35,876 nt of DNA from an uncultured Bacilli bacterium (GTDB lineage Bacteria > Bacillota_I > Bacilli_A > RF39 > UBA660). The translations under genes and the position numbers were made by a program. Numbering within the stretch: position 1 is the stretch's first letter; each line of letters starts with the position of its first letter. The notes under the pieces were generated by a model, which was not told where the DNA came from, searched no databases, and saw only the letters and a list, made by a program, of their open reading frames with translations. Shown here piece by piece: positions 27,397 through 35,876 of the stretch. The stretch is taken from positions 1 to 35,876 of the forward strand of contig CAJOJR010000008.1 in the NCBI GenBank assembly GCA_905235065.1, read 5' to 3'.

Positions 27397-30300
27397 ATGG
27401 AAGAGAGAATTTTGTTAGCTTTAGAAAATGTAGATGATAGTAATTATATTGATAAAATTATCAATTCTTTTTCGTATGAAGATAGGTTAAAGTTTTTTGA
27501 TAATAACTTTTCATCAAAAGATAAGGAAATTTATAATAATTTAAAATATATTTTAACTGATGATGAAATTAGTGAAATATTGAGAAATAAATATGAAAAT
27601 GAAACAGTAGGTTCAATGGTTGAAGCTATTAATAACAAATATTTACTTTGCCTTTTTAATTCAATTGGTATAGATAATAAAGTAAAGGAATTTTTAAGGT
27701 TGGATAAAACTCTTATGATATATACATGTAATAACATTTTTAATACCGATGAATTAAGAAAAGGTTTAATTGATGGAATTAAAAAAATAGATGAAGACCA
27801 TGATTCACTAGATAGAGTTGTAAATTCTATTATTAACAATATAAAAGATATTGATTTAAAATTAAAATGTATTGATAAGATTGCTAAGATATATCCTAAA
27901 ATATACTTGTATAGTCATATTATTAACATAGATGAAAGCAAAGCGGATCATTATTTTAATGATTTAGGTTTAAGTGACATAACCAAATCAATTTTGATAT
28001 TAAAATGTTCTGATGCACAAATAGCAAAAAAGTATTTTCTAAAATTAGAAGATGATATAGCTAAAGCAAATGCATTTAGAAGATTTGGTATGCAGTTTAT
28101 TGAAGCGTCAAATAAGTTTTTGGATGATGAGGATAAGCATATAGATAATAATTTTACTTTTGAAGATTTAAAAGAAATGTTTCTTTCAGCTAAAGATAAA
28201 AACAATAGAATGTTAATGCTTTTAAAATATAGTGATGCTGAAAAATTTAAATTTTTACCTTTACTTTCAGAAGAAGAAAAAATTGAGTTACTTAGTAATG
28301 TGAGTGATTCAAAGCAATTGTTTAAAGGTTTAAATTATTTAAATGGTATATTAAGTATTACTAGAGTATTAATGTTTTATAAAGGAAAATTTCCTAGGTA
28401 TAGTCAAGAATATAGTAAATTTATCTCTTCTTATGCTGAGATTTTTAACGTTAATTTAGAGCATTTAGTTGAACTTTGTAAAGTTACATCGCTTGAAATA
28501 ATTACGGATTTGGATAATAAAAATATTAGATCACTAATTAATATGGATGATATGGATTTTAATAAATTTGTTTCATTTTTCAAACAAGACAATACTAAAT
28601 TGACTACATACACTTTAAATAATATATTTGATGCCTTTGCGAATAAATCTTTTAATCTTAATTATGACTATATAATGCATTATTATGTTGATGTAATGGT
28701 TTGCTGTCAAAGAAAAGATGATAGTGCCAAAGAAATTATAAAAAGAGTTTTATTTGACTTAGATTATGATTCATTAAAAGGTTATACCGTTGACAGTTTA
28801 TATGATGCATTAGTTAATAATAATCCAACTGCTAAAAAAGATTTTCATGTGTTTTGTAACGAATACATAAAAAACATGAGAAAAAAAGAAGTTGAAATAA
28901 GTGTGGATATGTATAAAGATGAGTACTTAGAAAATGCGTATGAAGCAACTTCAGCAATTAAAGTGATAATGGAGCATGGTAATGAATGGATTTTTGATTA
29001 TTTATCTAAAATGGTGAATGAATTAAACCCAAGAGAAAAGAGTCTATTTGAAGATAAAGTTTTGTTTAATCAAATATATGAATTTAAACTAAATCCAATA
29101 TCATCCCCACCACAAATAGTAAAAACAAATATGTTTACATTTAATAAAATAATGGATAAATTCTATAATATATATAAAGATGATGATAGGGTACTTCAAA
29201 TACTAGACAGTTTTTCTATTAAAAAAGTCCCTGTCATACCTGATATTGATTCAAAATTCTTAATAGATATAATGAAACATTTAAATGCTCGCGAACTTAA
29301 AAACAAATTATTAAATGATGATAATTTATGTAAAACCTTGAATACATCATTAAAAAAGTATAGCTTTTTAGCTTTTAATGAACAGTTTAAAGATATTCAA
29401 TTAGAGGCTGATACATATTGTGATGGCGAAACCATTTCAAGTTTATTTTTAAATTATAGTGATATTATAAAAAGTTTAAAAAAATCTAATACGCCTATAA
29501 GTATGTCTTCTATATTAGATAATGCAGACACTTATAATAAATCTTCAAAAGTATATAAAGATGTTTTTGGTGAAGATAATTTTAGATTAATAACATTAAA
29601 TCCACCATTGAATAGAGCTAACAGTTTAAGGCAAGAAAGAAGAGAGGAATCTTTAAGAAATTATATTAAGTGTTATAAACGCACTAAGGTGGCTGTTCCT
29701 TCATTTGATGAAGATTTTGTAGTTAATAATAAGCAAATAAATGCGGTTGTCGGAAACTTTACAAATCCTATTAATCTTACACTTGGCGAAAGAACTGGTT
29801 CTTGCATGAGGAGTGGTGGCATTGGAGAAGATTTATATGACTTTTGTTTAAATAATGATAATGGTTTCCATATAGTCTTTTCCAATCCTGAAACAGGAGA
29901 ATTTATAAGTAGAGTAAGTGGCTTTAGAAATGGTAATACAGTGTTTTTAAATCTATTAAGAGAGAGCACTGTGGATAATTATGATTCAGATGATTTAATA
30001 AAAGTAATGAAACAAGTTGCAAATAGAATTATAGAAATGAGCAAAGAAAGTAATCATCCAATTGATAATGTTGTAATTTCTCCTGATAGAGCAATGGAAA
30101 ACTATGAAGTTGAGACAGTAAATTTGAATGCTTCAAATATTTTTAAAGGAATGAGTCGTTCATTTTGGTTTGATCTTAGTTCAAATAATGCAATGCTGTT
30201 ATCTAGTTCGAATGATGATTTATTGGTTCCAGTGAATTTAGGACAGTCTAATATTGACTATTATAATGTTCAAAGGGATAAAGTGAGATTAGCCGATAAT

Positions 30301-30576
30301 CCGACCGAAGCAGTTAATCACATAGAAGCACTCGAACAAATATTATCAGGTAAAAAATTAGAGGATATAAAAACGCCTAATGAAGAATATGAGACTTGCT
30401 ATTACGGAGAAGACTGGTATATCGCAGTAGATAAAGAAGGAAAAATATTTAAAAAAGTAATGAGTAAATCAAAAGATTATGAAAGTGCCTTTAAAGAGAT
30501 GAGTGATGTACTTGATGGTGTTCTAAAAATAGAGGAAATATTTAATGATCATGAAGACAAGTTATCTAAAAAATAA
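27397..30576 (+). CDS. Large protein of unknown function (about 1059 aa)
   Basis: Long ORF; mostly helical N-terminal ~750 aa, distinct C-terminal domain NLTLGERTGSCMRSGGIG...FHIVFSNPETGEFISRVSGFRNGNTVFLNLLRES; start moved to MEERILLALENVDD. Confidence 0.85.
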   Translation: MEERILLALENVDDSNYIDKIINSFSYEDRLKFFDNNFSSKDKEIYNNLKYILTDDEISEILRNKYENETVGSMVEAINNKYLLCLFNSIGIDNKVKEFLRLDKTLMIYTCNNIFNTDELRKGLIDGIKKIDEDHDSLDRVVNSIINNIKDIDLKLKCIDKIAKIYPKIYLYSHIINIDESKADHYFNDLGLSDITKSILILKCSDAQIAKKYFLKLEDDIAKANAFRRFGMQFIEASNKFLDDEDKHIDNNFTFEDLKEMFLSAKDKNNRMLMLLKYSDAEKFKFLPLLSEEEKIELLSNVSDSKQLFKGLNYLNGILSITRVLMFYKGKFPRYSQEYSKFISSYAEIFNVNLEHLVELCKVTSLEIITDLDNKNIRSLINMDDMDFNKFVSFFKQDNTKLTTYTLNNIFDAFANKSFNLNYDYIMHYYVDVMVCCQRKDDSAKEIIKRVLFDLDYDSLKGYTVDSLYDALVNNNPTAKKDFHVFCNEYIKNMRKKEVEISVDMYKDEYLENAYEATSAIKVIMEHGNEWIFDYLSKMVNELNPREKSLFEDKVLFNQIYEFKLNPISSPPQIVKTNMFTFNKIMDKFYNIYKDDDRVLQILDSFSIKKVPVIPDIDSKFLIDIMKHLNARELKNKLLNDDNLCKTLNTSLKKYSFLAFNEQFKDIQLEADTYCDGETISSLFLNYSDIIKSLKKSNTPISMSSILDNADTYNKSSKVYKDVFGEDNFRLITLNPPLNRANSLRQERREESLRNYIKCYKRTKVAVPSFDEDFVVNNKQINAVVGNFTNPINLTLGERTGSCMRSGGIGEDLYDFCLNNDNGFHIVFSNPETGEFISRVSGFRNGNTVFLNLLRESTVDNYDSDDLIKVMKQVANRIIEMSKESNHPIDNVVISPDRAMENYEVETVNLNASNIFKGMSRSFWFDLSSNNAMLLSSSNDDLLVPVNLGQSNIDYYNVQRDKVRLADNPTEAVNHIEALEQILSGKKLEDIKTPNEEYETCYYGEDWYIAVDKEGKIFKKVMSKSKDYESAFKEMSDVLDGVLKIEEIFNDHEDKLSKK

Positions 30577-30585
30577 CTTGTTTTT
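30557..30585 (+). terminator. Terminator of the 1059-aa gene
   Basis: ACAAGTTAT-ctaaaaa-ATAACTTGT-TTTTG. Confidence 0.75.
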
Positions 30586-30678
30586 GATTTTAAAAAAAGT
30601 AATTTTAGCATAAAAAAAAATACTTGTAAAGAGAAAAATTAAAGAAAAAAAATTTTGTAAAAATCTAATGTTTTTGTG

Positions 30679-30707
30679 TAGACAATTTCAATTTTAGTTC
30701 TTATAAT
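30679..30707 (+). promoter_or_regulatory. Sigma-A-like promoter of lon
   Basis: TAGACA-N17-TATAAT upstream of SD aggaggt. Confidence 0.65.
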
Positions 30708-30730
30708 AAACAATTAAACAGGAGGTAAAA

Positions 30731-33049
30731 ATGATTAAAACCAACTTACCAGTTATCCTATTAAAAGGTCTAATTTTACTTCCTAATCAAGAAGTAAGAG
30801 TTGAACTTACTAATCCGATTACTAAGAAAGTTATTAATATATCAAAACTTTATCATGATGATGAAGTGTTAATTGTGTGTCCTCAAAATTCTTTAGAAGA
30901 AGAGCCAGATATAAATGATTTACCTAATATTGGTGTTATTGGTAAGATTAGAAGTTATATAGAGCTTCCTAATGGAGGTTCGAGAGTGGTTATAAGTGGA
31001 ATAGAGAGAGTAAAAGTTTATAACTACGTAAATTATTCTAATGAAGATGATATATTAGAAAGCATTGTTACTCCAATTGGTAAAATTGAAACAGATGAGA
31101 TTGAAGAAACTGCAATATTAAGAAAATTAATGAGTGAACTTGATAATTATATTAATAGTTCACCTAATATATCAAATTCAATTATGTCTCAAATTAAAGG
31201 TATAGTTGATCTGGATAAATTAACTGATATTATATCAAATTTTATACCTCTTAATTTTGATAAAAAATTATCTTTAATGCTAAATATCAATCCAATTGAA
31301 AGAGCCAAATATTTAATTAGGGAAATGTCTATCGAAATCGCAATAGGTGAATTAGAAGAAAAATTAGATAGAGAGCTTAAAACAGAACTTGATGATGCTC
31401 AAAAAGAATTCATATTAAAAGAAAAAATAAAAGTTATTAGAGAAGAACTTGGTGAAAAAGATGCTAAGAATTCTGAAGTAGAGAAACTTGAAAACAAATT
31501 AAAAATTATAAAATGTAGTTCAAAAGTAAAAAATAAAATTAAAAGTGAAATTGAAAAATATAAAATGATTCCAGAAACTTCTCCAGAACTTTCTGTAACA
31601 AGAAATTATATTGATTATTTACTTAGAATTCCATGGGATAAAAAAACTGAAGATGTTACAAATTTAAAAGATATTGAAACTCATTTAAATGAAACTCATC
31701 ATGGTATGAATGAAGCAAAAGAAAGAATTATTGAATACATTGCCATAAAAGATAATATGCTTGAGAAGAAAAGCCCTATTATATGTTTGGCTGGCCCTCC
31801 TGGTGTTGGTAAAACAACTTTTGCTGAAAGTGTAGCTTCTGCTTTGGGAAAAGAATTTGTCAAAGTATCACTTGGTGGATTAAATGATTCATCAGAAATT
31901 CTAGGTCATAGAAGAACATACATAGGGGCAAATCCAGGTAAAATAATATCCGGTTTAGTTAAAAGTGGTGTTAAAAACCCGGTTTTCTTACTTGATGAAA
32001 TTGATAAACTAACAAAAGATTTTAGAGGCGATCCTGCTTCTTCATTACTTGAAGTGTTAGATCAAAATTATAATTCAAAATTTATGGACAATTATATCGA
32101 TTTACCAGTTGATTTAAGTGAAGTATTATTTATTGTAACTGCTAATGATATTTATAATATACCACCAGCTTTATATGATAGATTGGAAATTATAAATATT
32201 AATGGATATACTTTTGATGAAAAAATTATGATTGCTAAAGATTATTTAATAAAGAAGGCTCTTAAAAACAATAAAATATCCGAAAAAGATTTAGTATTTA
32301 ATGATGATATAATAAAAGATATAATAGATAATTATACAAAAGAATCTGGTGTAAGAGAGTTGGATAGACTTATAAATAAAATTATAAGAAAAGTAATAAC
32401 AGAACATAAAAAAAGTAAAAATAAAATTAAAAACATTACCTTAAATGAAAAAGATGTTAATAAATATTTAGGAACTCCAAAATATAAAGAAGATATTGTA
32501 GAAATTAATTCAACGGGTGAGGTAAAAGCATTAGCTTGTTCATCGTATGGAGGCAATATAATAACAATAGAATCTTTGTTAATAAATGGAAAGGGTGAAA
32601 TAAAATCTACTGGTAGTATAGGAGATGTTTTAAAAGAAAGTATAGAGGTAGCCCTTTCTTATATAAAGTCAAATTTAAAAACATTTAAAATTAATGAAGA
32701 ATTATTAAAAGATAAAGATCTTCATATTAATTTAAGAGAGGGAGCAGTTCCTAAAGAAGGACCTTCCGCAGGACTTGCTATAACAACATCTATAATAAGT
32801 GAACTTTTAGGTAAGAAGATACCATCTAATATATCAATGACTGGTGAAATAACTTTAAAAGGTAATGCTTTAAAAGTTGGAGGTATCAAAGAAAAATTAC
32901 TTGCTGCAGTACAAAATAAAATTAATAAAGTATATCTTCCAATTAATAATAAACCAGATGTTTTAGAAATTGATAAAAATATAATTAGTAAATTAAAAAT
33001 AATTTACGTTAAAAATTATATTGAAATATTTAATGATTTATTTTCATAA
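30731..33049 (+). CDS. lon: Endopeptidase La (ATP-dependent protease Lon)
   Basis: GPPGVGKTTFAESVA, LLDEIDKL, GDPASSLLEVLDQNYNSKFMDNYIDLPVDLSEVLFIVTAN, EGAVPKEGPSAGLAITT catalytic Ser. Confidence 0.98.
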   Translation: MIKTNLPVILLKGLILLPNQEVRVELTNPITKKVINISKLYHDDEVLIVCPQNSLEEEPDINDLPNIGVIGKIRSYIELPNGGSRVVISGIERVKVYNYVNYSNEDDILESIVTPIGKIETDEIEETAILRKLMSELDNYINSSPNISNSIMSQIKGIVDLDKLTDIISNFIPLNFDKKLSLMLNINPIERAKYLIREMSIEIAIGELEEKLDRELKTELDDAQKEFILKEKIKVIREELGEKDAKNSEVEKLENKLKIIKCSSKVKNKIKSEIEKYKMIPETSPELSVTRNYIDYLLRIPWDKKTEDVTNLKDIETHLNETHHGMNEAKERIIEYIAIKDNMLEKKSPIICLAGPPGVGKTTFAESVASALGKEFVKVSLGGLNDSSEILGHRRTYIGANPGKIISGLVKSGVKNPVFLLDEIDKLTKDFRGDPASSLLEVLDQNYNSKFMDNYIDLPVDLSEVLFIVTANDIYNIPPALYDRLEIININGYTFDEKIMIAKDYLIKKALKNNKISEKDLVFNDDIIKDIIDNYTKESGVRELDRLINKIIRKVITEHKKSKNKIKNITLNEKDVNKYLGTPKYKEDIVEINSTGEVKALACSSYGGNIITIESLLINGKGEIKSTGSIGDVLKESIEVALSYIKSNLKTFKINEELLKDKDLHINLREGAVPKEGPSAGLAITTSIISELLGKKIPSNISMTGEITLKGNALKVGGIKEKLLAAVQNKINKVYLPINNKPDVLEIDKNIISKLKIIYVKNYIEIFNDLFS

Positions 33050-33052
33050 TAG

Positions 33053-33093
33053 AAACTTTTCTTTCATAGTATTAGTGAAAGGAGAGTTTTTTT
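33053..33093 (+). promoter_or_regulatory. lon terminator hairpin that also pairs with the SD of spoVID; candidate sigma-E promoter elements at 33046-33073
   Basis: 14-bp stem (two G-U pairs) 33053-33066/33076-33089 followed by U tract and ATG; ATA-N16-CATAGTATT. Confidence 0.6.
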
Positions 33094-33822
33094 ATGAATA
33101 GTATAATTCCATTTAAAAAGAATATTATATTTAAAACACAAATAAGTGAAATAACAGATATATCACTTTCTCATGATTATAAAATATTAGATGATATTAT
33201 AGATGGAGAATTCTATTTATCTGGTTCTTATAAAATGACAGAAGCAAGTCTTATAAATGAAGATTTTTACTACAATATACCATTTAGTATCGCGCTTAGC
33301 GAAAGAATAGATAAAGACACAATTAATTTAAAATTAGAAAGTTTTGAATATAAAATAAATGGAGACACACTTTCTCTAAGTGTTAATTTAAATATGGAAG
33401 CAGAGGAAAAAGAACAAGAAGAAAGAAATATAATTGAAGACATAAAAGAAGGTATTGATGATATAAAAGAGGGTATTGCTGAAAAATTAGGACTAGATGA
33501 TAATAAAAATGAAATAGCTGAACAGCAAGAAGAAGTAAAAGAAGAATTAAAAGACATAGAAGAACCAGTTGATGATAACAAAACCAATATTAAAGAAATT
33601 GACACAGAATTAAATGATAATACCATAAATGGTTTATTATCAACCATAGATGAATCAGGATCTTATATAACTTATAAAGTACATATTTTTAGAGATGGTG
33701 ATTCCATTGAATCAATTTCTGAAAAATATAATGTCAGTATTGAAGATATAAAAGAATACAATGATATTAACACAATTAATATTGGGGATAAAATATTAGT
33801 TCCATATATTTATAATGAGTGA
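33094..33822 (+). CDS. spoVID: SpoVID/SafA-like spore coat morphogenetic protein with C-terminal LysM
   Basis: N-terminal SpoVID-like domain (KKNIIFKTQISEITDISLSHDYKI...GEFYLSGSY), acidic Glu-rich linker, C-terminal LysM DGDSIESISEKYNVSIEDIKEYNDINTINIGDKILVP; followed by ysxE-like gene. Confidence 0.75.
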   Translation: MNSIIPFKKNIIFKTQISEITDISLSHDYKILDDIIDGEFYLSGSYKMTEASLINEDFYYNIPFSIALSERIDKDTINLKLESFEYKINGDTLSLSVNLNMEAEEKEQEERNIIEDIKEGIDDIKEGIAEKLGLDDNKNEIAEQQEEVKEELKDIEEPVDDNKTNIKEIDTELNDNTINGLLSTIDESGSYITYKVHIFRDGDSIESISEKYNVSIEDIKEYNDINTINIGDKILVPYIYNE

Positions 33823-34675
33823 AGTAGTTAATGGTAAATCTAGAATAATAGATGAAGAAGATGGTAGATATTTCTTAAAACAGACAGATAAAGATATTGG
33901 AAATTTATTTGAGTATCTTCATCAAAGAGGATTTGATTATATTCCTGAAATAGTTGAAACATCAAATGAAGGAATAAAATATAAGTATATTGAATCTAAT
34001 AATGAAGATATTAACTTAAAAAGAATTGAACTTGCTAAAGTATTATCGTTTTTACATTATAAAACAACGGAACATAAAGATGTTAGTAAGTATAAATATA
34101 GAGAGATATATGATAAATTATCAGAAAAATGTGAATATATTTCAAAATATTATGATGATTTAATTGAAAAAATAGAAATGGAGGCATATCCATCTCCATC
34201 ACATTATTTATTAGAAAGAAATTTTAGCTTAATATTGGGATCAATAAATTTTATTAAAAGTGAACTTAAAAGATGGTTTAAATTAGTTGAAGATAAGCAA
34301 AAAGAAAGAGTATGTATAGTTAATAATAATCCCAGATTAAATCATTTAATAATAGGGAAAAATGAAGTTCTAACTAATTGGGATAGTTATATGGTTGATA
34401 CGCCAATAATAGATTTATATAAATTATATAAAAATGATAGAAATTATGAAGAATTTGGAGAAATATATAGTGAGTATAATGAAAATTTTAAATTAACTGA
34501 AGAAGAAAAAAAACTGTTTTTCATAATGATTGCTATTCCCCCAAAAATAGTTGAAGTTTCTTCAGAAGTTATAAATACAAAGAATGTTAAGGAAATTATT
34601 AATTATTTATCTAAAACAAATAAATTTATAAGTTCAGTAAACTCTAAAAAAGAAGTAAATAATAAATCCAATTAA
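33815..34675 (+). CDS. ysxE: CotS/YsxE-like spore coat protein (kinase-fold)
   Basis: 286 aa; phosphotransferase-like fold (YFLKQTD, AKVLSFLHYKT, CIVNNNPRLNHLIIGKNEVLTNWDSYMVDTPIIDLYKLYK); synteny spoVID-ysxE. Confidence 0.7.
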   Translation: MSEVVNGKSRIIDEEDGRYFLKQTDKDIGNLFEYLHQRGFDYIPEIVETSNEGIKYKYIESNNEDINLKRIELAKVLSFLHYKTTEHKDVSKYKYREIYDKLSEKCEYISKYYDDLIEKIEMEAYPSPSHYLLERNFSLILGSINFIKSELKRWFKLVEDKQKERVCIVNNNPRLNHLIIGKNEVLTNWDSYMVDTPIIDLYKLYKNDRNYEEFGEIYSEYNENFKLTEEEKKLFFIMIAIPPKIVEVSSEVINTKNVKEIINYLSKTNKFISSVNSKKEVNNKSN

Positions 34676-34828
34676 TAAAAGTAAAATAATTATATTAATT
34701 CTTAAAGGAAATATAAGTGTAAATATAATTTGCCATATTAAAAATAATATGAATATAAAAGTTATAATTACATTGTATATTTCTTTATTTTTTTTATATT
34801 TTTCATAAAATTGATTAAATTTCTTCAT
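34634..34828 (-). CDS. Small two-TM membrane protein of unknown function
   Basis: 64 aa; basic N-terminus and hydrophobic segments; SD-like agaggg upstream; convergent overlap with ysxE. Confidence 0.45.
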   Translation of the reverse strand: MKKFNQFYEKYKKNKEIYNVIITFIFILFLIWQIIFTLIFPLRINIIILLLLIGFIIYFFFRVY

Positions 34829-34922
34829 TATAAGACCCTCTTAATATATTATATATTTTTAAATTCTATAAAGTTCTTTATTTTTAGATAATTTTATAAT
34901 ATAATTTATAGTAGGTGAAAAT

Positions 34923-35876
34923 ATGAAAAAGGGTTTTATATCAATGACAGTTATTTATTCATTTTTACTAATATTTATATTTACATTATTAGCTCTTTTG
35001 GTTTTATACACACAAAAATCTAGATTAGTTGATTCAATTGTTTATGAAGCAAAAGAAGAAATATATAATAGAGAAGATGAATATGATTTAGCCCTTAAAT
35101 TTGAATATACTGGTAGTTATCAAACATATACCGCTCAAAAAGAAGGATATTATTTTATAGAAACTAAAGGGGCTCAAGGTGGAGGAAATATTTCAGATGC
35201 ATCAAAAGGTGGCTTTGCATCTGGATATATATATTTAAATGAAGGGGATACATTGTATGTATATGTAGGTGGTAAAGGTGGAAGTACAAGTTCATCATCA
35301 AATGCGGGTGGCTGGAATGGTGGTGGGCCTAGCGGTACTAACACTGCTGCATATAATTATGGTGGAGGCGGTGCTACAGACATAAGATACTTTGGATCAA
35401 CAACTCCATCTTCAAGTGATTTGGCATGGAATTCCGAACTCGGACTTAATTCAAGAATTATGGTAGCCGGAGGTGGAGGCGGTGGTCTTACACATACAAC
35501 TACTGCAGAATATAATTGTACCGGTGGAAATGGTGGTAACTTATATGGTGGTCCTAGTATGCTAAGTGATTATAATCAAGCGTCTCTTTCTGCAACAGCC
35601 GTTGCAAGTGGGGGAACTCAAACAGCTGGAGGCACAGATGGATCAACTGCTGCAGGCGCTTCAACAAGAACTGGTTTATTTGGTTCTGCATCTCAAACAG
35701 CAACAGGCTCTTGGGGTGGGGGCGGCGGTTCTGGTTATTATGGTGGAGCAACAGGTTTTGGACGTGGAGGTGGTGCGGGTTCATCGTTCATAAGTGGATA
35801 TATAGGATGTAATGCAATAACAAGTTCAACTGATAGAACGCCATCGAATACTGTTAAACATTATAGCGGAAAATAC
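34923..35876 (+). CDS. Glycine-rich (PF12810-type) surface protein with pilin-like N-terminus; truncated by window end
   Basis: My translation: MKKGFISMTVIYSFLLIFIFTLLALLVLYTQKSRL...FEYTGSYQTYTAQKEGYYFIETKGAQGGG...GGFASGYIYLNEGDTLYVYVGGKGG...GGGGATDIRYF; open to the window edge, so not in the ORF track. Confidence 0.8.
   Translation, partial: MKKGFISMTVIYSFLLIFIFTLLALLVLYTQKSRLVDSIVYEAKEEIYNREDEYDLALKFEYTGSYQTYTAQKEGYYFIETKGAQGGGNISDASKGGFASGYIYLNEGDTLYVYVGGKGGSTSSSSNAGGWNGGGPSGTNTAAYNYGGGGATDIRYFGSTTPSSSDLAWNSELGLNSRIMVAGGGGGGLTHTTTAEYNCTGGNGGNLYGGPSMLSDYNQASLSATAVASGGTQTAGGTDGSTAAGASTRTGLFGSASQTATGSWGGGGGSGYYGGATGFGRGGGAGSSFISGYIGCNAITSSTDRTPSNTVKHYSGKY

Noticed and set aside
29673-29969. 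98-aa minus-strand ORF
   Set aside because: Lies wholly within the 1059-aa CDS; no supporting signals.
33270-33647. 125-aa Ser-rich minus-strand ORF
   Set aside because: Antisense of the Glu/Asp-rich SpoVID linker; Ser/Phe bias is a reverse-complement artefact.
35554-35793. Opposed 76-aa (-) and 75-aa (+) ORFs near the window end
   Set aside because: Both are out-of-frame readings of the Gly/Thr-rich surface protein that starts at 34923 and runs off the window.

Overview
This is a gene-dense, very AT-rich chromosomal segment from a low-GC Bacillota/Bacilli-like bacterium. TGA is used as a stop and TGG as Trp, so genetic code 11 fits. Nearly all genes are on the + strand. The left part (about 1-13 kb) is accessory: a dTMP-kinase-like/UDG/MazG operon, a MarR-controlled operon (amidohydrolase-2 decarboxylase-like, DUF5131, two SDRs, a lipoprotein and a SUMF1-like protein), a class B sortase next to a repeat-rich cell-wall-anchored protein, and spoIIIAH-gerE-gerM sporulation genes. 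From about 14.5 kb it becomes conserved housekeeping and sporulation synteny: murB, rpsU, yqeY, yqfC, yqfD, ybeY, dgkA, cdd, era, yqzL, recO, ireB, ruvX, DUF1292, mltG, trmR, trhP1/2, greA, holA, a 1059-aa protein of unknown function, lon, spoVID-like and ysxE-like. The window ends inside a glycine-rich surface protein. The strongest observations are: (i) a tRNA-Arg(UCU) whose 3' half is duplicated as a perfect 46-bp direct repeat 1.29 kb downstream, bracketing a single unknown gene with no integrase; (ii) the lon terminator hairpin, which pairs with the spoVID Shine-Dalgarno while a sigma-E-like promoter lies inside the hairpin; (iii) an apparent 1-nt frameshift in murB; (iv) a MarR promoter with two near-perfect operators; (v) an uncharacterised 1059-aa protein between holA and lon. 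All family assignments come from reading the protein sequences by eye; no database search was run.
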